Shown here one piece after another: positions 43,371 to 54,900 of a stretch of 64,000 nt of DNA. Made by a program: the position numbers and the translations under genes. Numbering within the stretch: position 1 is the first letter of the stretch; every line of letters begins with the position of its first letter. The notes under the pieces are model-generated. The model searched no databases. It was given only the letters and a program-made list of their open reading frames with translations, and was not told where the DNA came from. The stretch lies in assembly GCA_011032825.1 (NCBI GenBank), contig JAADJZ010000018.1:248001-312000 (forward strand), in the 5' to 3' direction. This stretch comes from Massariosphaeria phaeospora. Lineage: Eukaryota > Ascomycota > Dothideomycetes > Pleosporales.

Positions 43371-44465
43371 ATGGGCTCCACAACGCTCCAACCAACCAAC
43401 GAAAACATGTTGAAGATGCTATGGACAGCCAAAGCCAAAACGAATTCAAGACCAACACCACCATCGATCTCCTTCGCCGGCCAAACTGTGATCATCACAG
43501 GCGGGAATACGGGTTTAGGCCTGACATGTGGCGAGTACATGCTCAAGCATCAACTTACACATCTCATCATCGGGTCGCGCAGCCTTGAAAGAGGAGAACA
43601 CGCGGCAGCTCCGCTGCGCAAGGCATTTCCAAAAGCGAGCATCGACGTCTGGGCTCTAGACATGATATCGTATGAGTCCATCCAAGCATTTGTAGTGAAG
43701 TGCAATACTCTTCCTCGACTCGACACTGCCATTCTCAATGCCGGCATGACGCAAGCGCAGTGGCACATCAACCCATCGACCGGCCACGAAGACATATTCC
43801 AAGTCAACTACCTGTCCACGGCACTCCTCTCGATCCTCCTACTCCCACTGCTCAAGTCCAAGAGCCCTCCAAACACTCCTGGCCGTCTCTTGCTTATCGG
43901 TTCGGGTACGGCCTTGTCGGCACCATTTACGAACCGGAATGCCGACCCTCTAATCCCGTCGTTTGATGACCCCAAAGGCTGGTCGGCTATCGCCGCTGGA
44001 CAGCGATATTCGCTGAGCAAGTTGGCGGGGTTGATGTTCTTGAGTAAGCTGGCTGACACTGTGGCCGCCGAAGATGTCATCGTCAATGCAGTAGCGCCAG
44101 GTATGGTGCACGGTACAGCGCTGCATAGGGACTCGCCGGCGGGTGTACGTTTAGTCATCATGCCCATACTTCATAAGCTGCTCGCGAGGTCACTAGAAGA
44201 GGGTGCGTCCACGTATGTCGACGCTGTGACCACCAAGGGAAAGGAGTCTCATGGGAGTTTTCTGGTAGATTGGGAAATAGCACCGTAAGTTTGTACCCGG
44301 AAGGCTTTTACTTCTTCCGTGTTGGTCTAACATTACAGATTCCCCTCTCTCATGTACACGGAGGAAGGGAAACAAACAACGGACAGGCTTTGGCATGAGA
44401 CGGTTAAAGAGTTCGAGTTTGCTGGGGCTAGAGGGATATTAGATTCTATGGGCAGAAGAAAGTAA
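43371..44465 (+). CDS. Short-chain dehydrogenase/reductase
   Basis: join(43371..44284, 44339..44465); 346 residues, one 54-bp intron near the 3' end. The start MGSTTLQPTNE follows an in-frame leader that looks untranslated. The NAD(P) site is TGGNTGLG, followed by LNAG, a serine in LLIGSGTAL and the intact Y-S-L-S-K active site. The C-terminal exon reads FPSLMYTEEGKQTTDRLWHET, typical of fungal retinol-dehydrogenase-like SDRs. Substrate unknown. Probably cytosolic. Divergent from the TF-like gene and convergent with the DUF1996 gene. Confidence 0.88.
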
Positions 44466-44686
44466 GAGCAGTGATGTGCTGTAACACGGCACTCTAATTG
44501 GACGACATTGATTGTCTAAGTCATGTAATCGACTAATGTGTGTGCATTTCTATGGGGAAATTAGGAATTGCATTGAGTATATCTGAAGACTTTGATATTC
44601 GATCATAGATAGAGCGTGGCCTGAGAGAACACCGTGGTCTGTATGAATGCCTCGCCGTGATGATGACCGGCCAAAAAGCGAAAGGA

Positions 44687-46133
44687 TTATTTGTAAGTAA
44701 CCGGAAGGCCTCCCGGAAGCTCGGTGATCCCTGACCATAATCGTTAGTATATTTTCACAGATGCAAAGTCGACGTTGAACTTACATTGATCACCGACATT
44801 CTCTCGAACAGATTGCCTGGTCGCGCACTTGGTCGATACGGCGGCAGTCTGGGTCTTGAGCTGACCACTGCATGTGTTTCCACTGCAACGGGCGTCCAAA
44901 GCCTTCTGCAAGACACCATCCTTCCAGCCGAAGACGTAGTCTCCATGTTGTCCATATCCAGTACTATCGTGGTTGTCAGTGAGCGTGATCACCCAGAGAG
45001 AGGACCTGGACTCACCCGTCGCCCATGGAGTAGACGAAAGGTTGCGAGCCATCGGAGGGCCACATGCTCTTATCGTTGAACTCGGTGGTGTCCCACATGA
45101 CTTCGTACATGAGCTGCGGAAGACGAACTGGATGCGAAGCTGGGCAAGGGCCCGTAGACTCAAAAGATCCCGAGGAAGGACTAAATTTGTCAGTTTACTT
45201 TCATGCCAATGCGGGGAAGGAGAGGAGACAACTTACTAAGCGACGTGGTCTTTGTGATTGGGGCTGTCGACGTCCTTTCCGTTCCAGCATCTAGCTTCAC
45301 GTCAGTACCCTTTGAACGATATTCAGTCATAGACCATACGTTGGGAAAGTAATAGTCGTGCGGATACCGCCTCCGCACTGCGTTTTGGGAAGATCAAACG
45401 TGTCGGCGCCGGTGCAGGGAGCACCGCCAAACGGATCCTGCTTCATGTTGGAGAAGCAGCGATGGCACAGCTGCTTTTGCTGGCCGGTCTTGGTGCGGAG
45501 TCCGGCATCTCCGACGAGCATACGGAAACCCTGATATTCCATATATCAGTAGGAGCCTAGTCGCTTTTCGAGTCGTGCGTTCATACCTTGGGGAAAGCCG
45601 TCACTTTGGTCTTGCCATCATACGGGGGAATGTAGTACACGGTGACACCTTCACGACCTTGGAGCCCCAAGTTCACCATCTGCTTGACGCGTTTGAATGT
45701 GCCGTTCTTGGCCTTGAAGTACAAGTTCGCGGTCCAGTAGTTTGAGAAATCTAACTGCGTCAGATTACAGTTGGACTTCGCCATTTCGAGCAACGTACCT
45801 TCGGAGAAGTCGCAAGTGGTGCAGGAAGACTTCGTGGATGGGTCATAGTTGACCGGTGTCATGCTCACGTTGAACGAATCACCTCCGACGATTTGGTGCC
45901 TGGTTGATCAGTCAATCGAATGTACGTATTTTGCGACCCAAAACATACATGTGTGTCGCAGGAGTGACACCCGGTTGAACGAGGGGGTCGATACGGTCGA
46001 AGACGAGTTGAGAGCACTGGAAGCGCATCATAGCGGCCTGCGCAAACTGTCGGGCCATGAGGCCGTGAGATGAGGCTGCCGCAGCATCTTGCACGGCGAG
46101 CCCGAGGGCTAGGGCGAGAGACGTCCACTGCAT
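44687..46133 (-). CDS. Secreted DUF1996 protein, eight exons
   Basis: complement(join(44687..44730, 44785..44963, 45016..45180, 45237..45290, 45340..45530, 45587..45750, 45799..45899, 45949..46133)); 360 residues, seven introns of 48-56 bp. A signal peptide (MQWTSLALALGLAVQDAAA) precedes the DUF1996 domain, which fills the protein. Landmarks are FDRIDPLVQPGVTPATHMHQIVGGDSF, SCTTCDFSEDFSNYW, YYIPPYDGKTKVTAFPKGFRMLVGD, CWNGKDVDSPNHKDHVAYP and YVFGWKDGVLQKALD. The last exon was found by splicing out 44731-44784 and gives WITELPGG, which fits the expected domain end better than the read-through DQCKFNVDF. The family is secreted and wall-associated; its function is not established. Confidence 0.92.
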
Positions 46134-48057
46134 GTTGATGAATGGGTATCTTCGTCTTGCTGGTATGGAAAGAAGTTAGAGTATCTCGAGCAGAGGGGAA
46201 AAGGTGTCGGTGACTTGAAGGCGATCTTTTTGAATGCTAGCCCGCCGACGACACACTGCCGACGCGAGAATGATAGCCCTGATAGTGTTAACAGGCATTC
46301 CATGCGTCCGCTAGGCAGGCATGTTTTTGGGCAAGATTATAGGCGGATCGTCGCCCATGGAGAGTGCATGATGAACTGCCGTAGATTAAAAGCTTGAGTG
46401 TTCATCTATGCTAGGCGGTCGATCAATCAGATAACACATTCATGTGCGACGAAATAAATGAGGTGCACTCGAAGAAATCGAGATTGGGCATTTGGTTAAT
46501 AATTCTTAGTACGGCGAGCAGGGTTTAGATGAGAAGATAGGGTTTGGAAGCCATCCAGAAGGGATCGAAGAACGCTGGGACAAGGGTGGAACGTGAGGAC
46601 TTCGGGCGGGAACTTCGAGACTTCTTGCATTTGAAACGATTGCGGGAGCCTCAATCGCGTGTCTTCAATATGCGTTGAAGAAGTTAGATAGAGATAAACG
46701 TGGCCTGAGGTATTATCAGCCCGGTCAAGCTCGTGTCATTCCAGGTTTACTTCGTACCGGGCTTTGCTCTGCCAGATCAAGTCGTGTGGATATTTGAGCA
46801 TTCGATAAGCCGGAGGGGAGCCGGTGTCCTGCTTCAGCAATGTCATCGGAGCACGCCGGCGCTTCCGAATTCTGCGGAGCCGGGCGCTAGGTGGAGCACG
46901 TGAGATGTTTCCACTCTCAGGCATCCTCAACGGGCACGCTTGGTCTACTATTGAAAAGTTTCCATCGCAAAACATGTTTATAAAAGCGGAGGGATAAGTA
47001 AAGAGCCTTGAAGCGCCCAAAATTCGAGGTTTTCAAGGTTCGAGATAAAGTCACGTTGATGTGGCGACACCTGCTGCCGGGCCGCGTTAGTTGGGCTGGA
47101 CCCTTCTTTGTGCTCAGTGGATGCCTCAGGACCCAACCCCACTCGGTAGCGCCTCTGTCTTACATCGTCCCATCCGGGCAGACTGTTTGATACAGCTCGG
47201 TCAGCATAACAAGCGTGTATTGCGCCATATGCTTTAGTGTTCACAACACTGTTTTGTAGATCTTGCGCCGCCTCCTATTCGCCCCTTCAATAGTAAATGG
47301 TGGAGCTTTTAGTACCACAAACAAAGTCCTTTGCAATGCTCTTTGCAAGAACTTGCTACACCAAACGTACCTAAAACTTGATTAGCAGTGCTGTAAAAAA
47401 ATTAAGGACTTGTTTCTGGCTTAGCTTAGGTATGTTAACTGTACGCCCAACCAGTCGCCCTCTAGGAGACGAGTTCAGCGCACGCTGTGCAATTTTTGTT
47501 TTCTGAAGTTAAGCTATCAGAGTCTATGCATTCACTGCGACGTTACAAAACTAACCACCGTTTTAAGCCTTGTACTAAAATCGCCCTGCCAGAACGAGCG
47601 TCTTATTAAGGGGTTGGGATGGGCGGAAGAAAGTGTTGCTAGTGGTAGTGAATCTTCAAAATGAATGAACTTACGCCAAAGATGAATAAAGGTCTAAAGT
47701 CAATGTCTGAGGTATTGTTTAGATGTGGGATACGCAGTAAGCACCGAAGTTGGGCGGTATGCGGTATGCGTAAAAAGTTGAGTGAAAGCTCTCAGATAAT
47801 CACCAAACGTCTCATCCCGATCATGAACCTTTTCTCACCGCAAAAGTTTCTTTCCCACACCATCGTCTGTGCTTCTTCGTACGTCATACACACGACCCTC
47901 GGTTTGTAAACAGTCGACAGTGCTCCCTCGCTCGCAGTTTCTTCTCCACCAACCCACCAACCCACCTCTTCTCGTGTCAACCTCAACCCAATTCTCTCTC
48001 TTTGAGCTGCTTGTCCATCCATACAAACAGTCCTCTTTTCCAGACAACACGAGCACA
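46134..48057. other. Intergenic region of about 1.9 kb
   Basis: Divergent between the DUF1996 gene and family member 3. No gene recognised. The frame of member 3 stays open upstream to 47869 but has no ATG until 48058. Confidence 0.5.
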
Positions 48058-49713
48058 ATGCTCCCCAACGTCTACTTCGGCTGCTCCCAAGGCGCACCAT
48101 CGCCAGAGTCCTCAACGCAGCCTGCCGACACAGGATCGTCGCCGAAGCCTCCGCTGTCGTTTCACGCGCCCAATGTGAGCATGGATATATGCGAGGATGC
48201 AGGAGCGCAAGACGTGGATATGCTAGTCGACGCTCCGGTCATGAACATGCACGGACACGAGGATGCAGAAGCACAAGAAGAGAACGTGGTATTCGACGCG
48301 CCGGTTATGAAAGCGCACAAACACGAGGATGCAGGAGCTCAAGACGTGAACATGCTAGTCGTCGCTCCGGTCATGAACACACATGAACATGAGTATGCGG
48401 TCATGGAAGTGTATAAAAACGAGGATGCAGGAGCACAAGACGAAGACATGCTAGTCGACGCGCCTATGCCCTCGTCCCCGCGCCCTGAATCCATACCTTT
48501 GACACGCCCTGGTTTGGCTCCATCTCAAGATCCACCTGGAGTGATTACGACCAGCCCGTCGGTATCAGATCCGGCCTATTTCGACCGCCGATGCCCCCAT
48601 AAAACCCATCCAGCTATAGCCACCAGCTTCAAGGGTTCGCTATGCCCACCCTGCCTGGTATCTAACAGAATCAAGACGATGCGCCATTTCCATGAGAGGA
48701 TCGCCTCAAAAGGTGGTGTTGAGAAATGGTGCCTGGCAGTGAGAGGTGATCCAACATCTGCGAAGTGGGTAAAGCTCAAAGCCCTTCCAAAGTCACAGCT
48801 AGCCAAAATCGAAGAGTATAAGAGTACAATCAAAGGCCGGGACAAGAAACATAAAAAACGCAATTTAGGGTACCGAAACGTAGAAGTAGATCTTCTGAAG
48901 ATAGTGGCGCAACTGGAGAAGCACAATGAGCAAGAGCTACAGTACGAGCAAGAGAATGGCGCCGTCGAGTGTGAGCATTCGGCCCAGCGGGCATTGGAGA
49001 TCTACCACAAAGCTAAATTCGACATCATGTACGTACCTGGCGATCCAGCGGGTGAGAGCAACAAGCGGAAGCGGGAAGAAGAGACCGAAGATGAAGACGT
49101 AACAAACCACAACGCTTCATATGGACCAGAGGACGACGTACCCCAAGTTAAACGCCGCCGTCGCGTCACGTTCAAAGACACAGTGGCAGTACGGACGCTA
49201 TTCGACGTCGACGAGTTCCGCAAATTGCCTGCCCGTGAGCCGTCGGCAACGGCCGTGACACGGGCACGCAGCTGTCTCCGAGGCGGCTCCAATCCCGTTA
49301 CTCGGCCCAGAACCAGGATTGAAAAGATCCGGAGTCAAGTAAATATCTATACGAGTAAAGTCCATGGCCTGTTCCGAGATCCAATACCTCCAGCTGTCCT
49401 GCCCCGAAGTGTTCCGCTTCCCTTGAACGAGCAATGCTCACGAAAGGGCGCATATTTCAAGCGGACCGGAGTCAAGAAGTACAGCCCCGGGGCGTGGGCT
49501 CCACGAGCCGGATGGGAGCGAATGGACACCGGTCTTTCGAAGATGCCATGGAAATCGGCGGGAGTATACATCAAGGAGTCACAAAAAGAAGCCGATGCAA
49601 TGGATATTGAAATATTCCCGGCGCTGTTCCCAGTAGTTCCCACTATAGGATTGGCGATTGGGACTTTGGCTGCTCCGGTAGCTTTGGGGTGCATTATTTA
49701 TCATTACCAGTAA
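48058..49713 (+). CDS. Unknown protein, member 3 of the three-gene family
   Basis: 551 residues from the first ATG (MLPNVYFGCSQG). After a leader come tandem 22-residue repeats with the core EDAGAQDVDMLVDAPVMN. The family N-terminus follows as CPHKTHPAIA ... LCPPCLVSNRI, then highly basic helices (KGRDKKHKKRN) and ALEIYHKAKFD. The middle has a nuclear-type signal (NKRKREEE, VKRRRRVTFKDTV) containing RVTF. The C-terminal motif is KKYSPGAWAPRAGWERMDTG. Unlike the other two copies it ends in a hydrophobic stretch (FPALFPVVPTIGLAIGTLAAPVALGCIIY) that could be a membrane anchor. Function unknown. Its stop lies 70 bases from that of the convergent receptor gene. Confidence 0.75.
   Translation: MLPNVYFGCSQGAPSPESSTQPADTGSSPKPPLSFHAPNVSMDICEDAGAQDVDMLVDAPVMNMHGHEDAEAQEENVVFDAPVMKAHKHEDAGAQDVNMLVVAPVMNTHEHEYAVMEVYKNEDAGAQDEDMLVDAPMPSSPRPESIPLTRPGLAPSQDPPGVITTSPSVSDPAYFDRRCPHKTHPAIATSFKGSLCPPCLVSNRIKTMRHFHERIASKGGVEKWCLAVRGDPTSAKWVKLKALPKSQLAKIEEYKSTIKGRDKKHKKRNLGYRNVEVDLLKIVAQLEKHNEQELQYEQENGAVECEHSAQRALEIYHKAKFDIMYVPGDPAGESNKRKREEETEDEDVTNHNASYGPEDDVPQVKRRRRVTFKDTVAVRTLFDVDEFRKLPAREPSATAVTRARSCLRGGSNPVTRPRTRIEKIRSQVNIYTSKVHGLFRDPIPPAVLPRSVPLPLNEQCSRKGAYFKRTGVKKYSPGAWAPRAGWERMDTGLSKMPWKSAGVYIKESQKEADAMDIEIFPALFPVVPTIGLAIGTLAAPVALGCIIYHYQ
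48193..48474 (+). repeat. 66-bp in-frame tandem repeat
   Basis: Units at 48193-48258, 48259-48324 and 48325-48390, a 30-bp remnant at 48391-48420, then a partial unit from 48421. All begin GAGGATGCAG or a close variant. The remnant shows that one unit lost part of its length. Confidence 0.88.
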
Positions 49714-49783
49714 CAAAGTCGCAAGAAGGGTGCGAGTGGGAGAAGCTATGACTCAAAATGATTGCGACGATTACCTTAGATAT

Positions 49784-51000
49784 CTACTTGATATAATCAT
49801 GCCCCTTTAATTCTCCGGTCGGTCGCGGATCCGACGCCAAGGAAGTTGTCGACTCTCGTGGCCCCGAATCTACCTCATCGGCCGTATTGCGGTTCTCGAG
49901 AATTATCTCCTCTATCTCGTCTTCAGTGGGGGCAGTGGTTCTCGAGGGCTTCGAGGGCTTCGAGGATCTGGATGCTTTCGTGCGACGGTCATGTGTGAAA
50001 AGAGTGCGAAACGAACCAACACAAGCGACTATGATGGCTGTAGTGAACGTTAGTCATTGCGGATAAAGATTCGAATGACATCCTACCAATGTTCATCTCC
50101 AGGCTCGTCCAAAGCTCTGCCCATATAGGATCCATCTGATTACTGACACCGCTAGTGGTTGTGGTAGTCACGGCGGCCCGGACAATCGCAAACACGATGG
50201 TAACGAGGACGAGGGAGAAGACACCCATAAGACCCAACCTCTGGCGAAGCGTAAGGGTAGTTCGCCACACAATGTTCACCGGAATCGACACGACTGTCGC
50301 TGTTAGCGCCCATATTCCAACAGGTGATGGTGAGGACATCTCACTAAGGCAGTCGGTAAAGACATCTAGCGCACAATTGACCTTCATCGACACGTAGGAT
50401 GGTCCTTTCGTTTGCGTGCATTCGGGAGTCCTCATTATCGCGAACCCGCCGAGCGTGCAGCGGTATGGCAGCGTTGCATAACAGGCGAAGTAGCTAGCTG
50501 CTGTAATGGCAGTCACAATCCACCAGTGCCAGTGGAGGCTACGCAGGGTTACAGGAGTGAGTCGGCGAAAGAAAATCAAGAAACTGAACTTGATGCACCA
50601 CAGGCTTGTGTAGAATATCATCAAGGAAGAAGTGAAGCCCTCGTAGAAATGCTCCGTGTGCTTGCTGAAGTTTTCAGGTACAGGTGGTCCGAGTCCAGCA
50701 CCCCAGTAGACCACTACGAAAGCAGATTTCGACAGGACCGTATACATAATGGAGATGGCCAACGACGATAACCAGGCCACAATAACCAGGGCGTCGTCGA
50801 GGAAGAGCTTTCGCTGCGTAACCCATCGGGCATAGAACCGCAGCGGTAGGAAGGCGAGGGAGAGCATTACGGACGTCCAGACAATGCCCTACGACCCAGT
50901 CAGCTTCATCATCAACTGCGAGCTTCGTATAAGGAAGGTGGGGACCCACCAAGAAGCCCGGCTTGTCAACATATGGCGGAGCCCATAACAGTACTGCCAT
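49784..51000 (-). CDS. Pth11-like integral membrane protein
   Basis: complement(join(49784..50037, 50087..50888, 50950..51000)); 368 residues, introns of 49 and 61 bp. The first exon codes for 17 residues (MAVLLWAPPYVDKPGFL). About seven membrane segments follow. They carry the signatures of the fungal rhodopsin-like/Pth11 group: FYARW, DDALVIVAW, LMIFYTSLWCIKFSFLIFFRR, CTQTKGPSYVSMKVNCALDVFTD and MEMNI-like SLEMNIAIIVACVGSFRTLF. The tail is cytosolic and acidic, with SKPSKPSR repeats. Relatives act as G-protein-coupled surface sensors in plant pathogens. The CFEM domain seen in some members is absent. Ligand unknown. Confidence 0.88.
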
Positions 51001-51840
51001 TGCCGATACCACTATCTCGTGCGTGTCGATGCGCCCAAAAACAGTCGCGTGGAGATGGTCTCCACACGTACCGTGGGCGCCGTATCCCTCATATACAACG
51101 GCGCGAATTTGGACCCAAGAACAGGACGCGACTGACAGCGGGATGTAGCAAGGAACGCTTTGCCTGTTACGTTTGTCCAACAGCCTAGTTTCGTTTCACA
51201 CCCCAAAACAAATTCGCCTTGGAGTCTAAGGCAGTAGCATCCAACCAATCAGTCGCTTACGAGGCGCTGATGGAGCTGTCTTCATCTCGCTGTGATTGGA
51301 GAGAAGTGCAAAACGATGCGGCAAACATTTAGCAGCGTACTCGGGGAATTTTCGAACTTGTGACGCTTGTCAATCGGGTTCATGTTGGGGGGTACCCATT
51401 CGGGTGGGGATAGCGCATGTTGGGTGCATGTCATTGCTGCCCATCAACGCGCAGGACTGGCGGATAAGGGCGCATTGAGGCCTTTGATGGGTTATGGCGA
51501 CATTCAGATGTTGGTGATCGGCGGTGGTGTATGGCTTCGGGGTGGGGTGCGGTGAGATTGAAGCTTTCGGCATAGGTGGGGGTGTGGGGGTGATCCGCCG
51601 TTTTATGGATTTCAGACACGTCAGCCTTGACAGTGTTACCACTTTTCATGATGCGTTCAAAGAATGCCGATTAGAGGGACGAAATATTTACTAGAAGGCA
51701 CTCATGTTATCTATATGGTATGACACCTGATGCGCGTTGCAAATGGTTTTGCTGGGAATTGAGTTTCTCAACGGCTTCTAATCGAGCTTGTCCACATCAG
51801 GCACACTACAAAAACTTTTCCCCTTGTAGCTAGGCAACGT

Positions 51841-51974
51841 CCCCTAGTTGCTAAAGGATTAGTTAGGGGATAGCTAGGGGATAGCAAGGGGATGTGTCTT
51901 TGTTATTAGGAGGTGCTAGGGGATATATCCCCTAGCTATCCCCTAGCATCCCCTAGCATCCCCTAGCTATCCCT
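51841..51974. repeat. Foldback cluster of CTAGGGGA / TCCCCTAG units
   Basis: About nine copies of CTAGGGGA or its complement. The left part carries mainly the G-strand orientation (51865-51893) and the right part the C-strand orientation (51929-51968), so the two can pair. At 51915-51936 there is a perfect 22-base palindrome centred on ATAT. The unit is about 10 bases (AGCATCCCCT or AGCTATCCCCT). Confidence 0.85.
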
Positions 51975-54900
51975 ACGCTAGAGGTCTTCATACACGCTAG
52001 AGCGCCGGAGCCACACACGCCGGATCTCCGCACCCCGCGCCTGCGCTATATAGTCAAGGTCGGCGCATCTCATCTATCTCATCCATCACGGTGACGCGCT
52101 CTCTCTTCGCAACCAGTCACTGATGTAGTACAGGCGAACATGAGGCATCTCACGATGAGGTAATTCGGCAGGCAGGCACGCACGCAGATAGTGACGTAGC
52201 GTTGGTGAGGCAATCCGGATGTCCGGGTGGGGAGCTGGCTGATCTTAGGAATGTTTAAATAGTCCTCTAATCACTTGTTTGACAAAGCAAGCGTTGTAAC
52301 ACCCTCGATTGGGTAGATGTGAGGCATTCGTTTCAAGGCGACAATTTTTGCATCACTTGTGGGCTTTGTGGGTCTTCCATAATTCATCAGGCATCAATGG
52401 GATACAGTGTAAGTTAGCTGGCTTCCCAGACACCCGATTTCCAGAAACTTCTCTTATTGACTTGACAAAGCAAACTCGCTTCTTAGATACGAAAGAGATT
52501 ACATTTACTATACTATGATGTCGAGACGTATTAGCCACCTTTCTAGATCTATTCATACCCTGCAACACCGATCAGAAAATGTACCAGCAGTTACTGTAGC
52601 TATAGCATCGCCATTGGAAGGCTTCATTGGTTAGAATTATGTAGTCCGCATTGACAATGGCGCCGATGGTAGCGGTGAAGATGAGCGATTGAGTGCGCAT
52701 AGTGGCGGATAAATTGTAGTTCAGAGATGTGTAAGTGAACAGGTATGTGTTATGATGTGGTGAATTTGAAAAAGAATTAGTAGACTGCAGCTTTAGATAT
52801 GTCGTTGTGATCCTGGAATCTACGGCGGTCATCAAGTGCATTCTATACCCTCGCTCCCAAAGTTCATTCCGCAAGCATATTTCAGCCCCATGTTCTTTAG
52901 TCGCTACACTTGACTTCAGGCTTACTATCTCCGTGACTGAAAGGTAAGCTCGCGAGGATTGCGAAACTCCGGGTTGTGAAAGTAGCAAGTGCTGCAGCTA
53001 TTGGTTTGTGTTCTGCTTCTAGCTTGGGGCTGAATTGTAGTTCGATGAGATGCATTATCCCCATCGAGAGGCTAGTCGCAATCTTGAGTGCCTTAGGATA
53101 CAGCATACAATACACGTCATACCGCAATCATCGCATGTGAAGCCTTTCGTCGTGCAAACAAGCGATAGCCATCCAAATCACCAGAGACCCGGCCCTTCAA
53201 CTTACAGCTGGCTCACTCTTCCGCTGAACACATTTGGCATATTAGCAATTACTGCGCCAAACCTCGTTGTTGTAACGACATTCCCTTTTCAGCAGCTCCA
53301 ATGTGATTAGAACCTGACAGCGCTTTTTCCCGAACAGGTGTTTCTCTCGCCCGATTCTTATAATGCGACCTCGGCGTTTCGGGGTTGATCTGTGTCAGGA
53401 CCTGGCCCCCAATTTAGCGATGCGGTTGGCCAAAAGTATTGTGAGCATCGATATGGCAGAGTTACTACACAGTTCCGATTGGTGATGTTAAGGAAAGGTA
53501 TACCATGATAAAGGAAATGTCGTGTTTCCTTCATAATTATCCAGTTTTAGACCAAATTTGGGGATCATTCGAACTTCCATTTACAGGGAATCTTGGGGGC
53601 GAATGTTGAAGACTCCTAGTTTCAAAACTGGTATTCGTTTTTGCATGGACTTGTAGTATTGGAGGGACACTGTTGCCGCGACTTCGTAGCGACCGGGGCA
53701 ACCAGGATGGTAGTGTTTAACATGGAGTGAGTTCACCGCGGTCTCTTCTTCTATGAAGTGTGCTTCGGGAAGCGAAAGGAACTAGTGACCGGTGCGTATT
53801 CTTCCAGGAATTCCAACTTGCTGACTTCAGTAGTCAGTCGTTAGGCCTTGGATAGAACGTCGAGTACGGTTATGCAGCCACCTACTCCTTGTGTATATGC
53901 TAAGCTGTTCCCCCAAGGAACATTTCTATTATGTTCCATGCCATCTATGACGTATTCTGGAGTGTGATCTAAACCAGACTATCGACCGTATTACAAGCTG
54001 TCTAGACAGCAGAGCAAAGAGCAAGATACAAGGCCAGTCAGCAATCGCGCACTGTTTTTGCCCAGCGGTTGGTGTGGAATTTCAACTTGACGGTATTTTT
54101 GTCTGTGCCTGTCATTATTCATCATGAACACTCGTGGTATGGTGCCATTCAGCTGGACGATGCAGGTTAGGTGCTGAACTCTGATTGGGTGGGTTTGAAG
54201 GCCGTCTTCTTAGTATGTATCGTGATACGAAAGTTGGGCTTCGTGTTGTGCATGATCGATCTGGAACTAGATTCTGCTTTTGCAGTCCTGGGATATCTTG
54301 CTTGTCAAAGCCGAGTAGGAAGATGATCGTGTGTCTGTGGTTTACGTTGCAATAAGCCGATAGAGATGGTTCCTGAAATTCGGTTTAGCAGAGGTGAAGT
54401 GGTCTGATGAAGGAAATACTCTGCTAGGATTTGGGCCGTGGTATGAAAGTCCACCCCACCAACGTAGTCTTAGCCCCTGGGTCTCCAGTGGGAAATACCA
54501 AGATATTGCCAAGGCAAAAAAAAATAAGATTCCACTCCCAAGCCCGCCACATTGGCTATTTCTTGACCACCTGCAGCTGTAGCTTCGACATCCGGGTTTA
54601 GTTAACTGCGCTAGATTCGTACAGAGTACGTCCGCTCTCTCCGACCCTTTCCCAGGATTAATACTCTTTGCGGAAGTAACAGGACCCGGAGCTGAATATT
54701 TGAATCTTTGGGGTGGCGCATACTCTTCGATTCGTTTAACTATGCGATGCGGTTGGGGGTCAACTTAAAAACAAGTGACTAGGACCCGTTCCCGTCGTCA
54801 TCTCATTGAGCTTGGCTCCGCTGTGGCGTTTTTCCGAGATGGAGCAATCGCGTGCCTCCGTTCGTGCAAACCGAGCCTTTACGGAGGCATCGGGATGAAC

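Noticed and set aside
51841..51974. Internal telomere repeats (TTAGGG)
   Set aside because: The unit is CTAGGGGA with AGCT or AGCAT spacers, not a telomere hexamer, and only one chance TTAGGG-like match occurs.
52572..52700. 42-codon minus-strand frame starting MRTQSLIFTATIGAIVNA, a possible secreted peptide
   Set aside because: It is short, has no promoter or family support, and such frames arise by chance in a gene-poor region.
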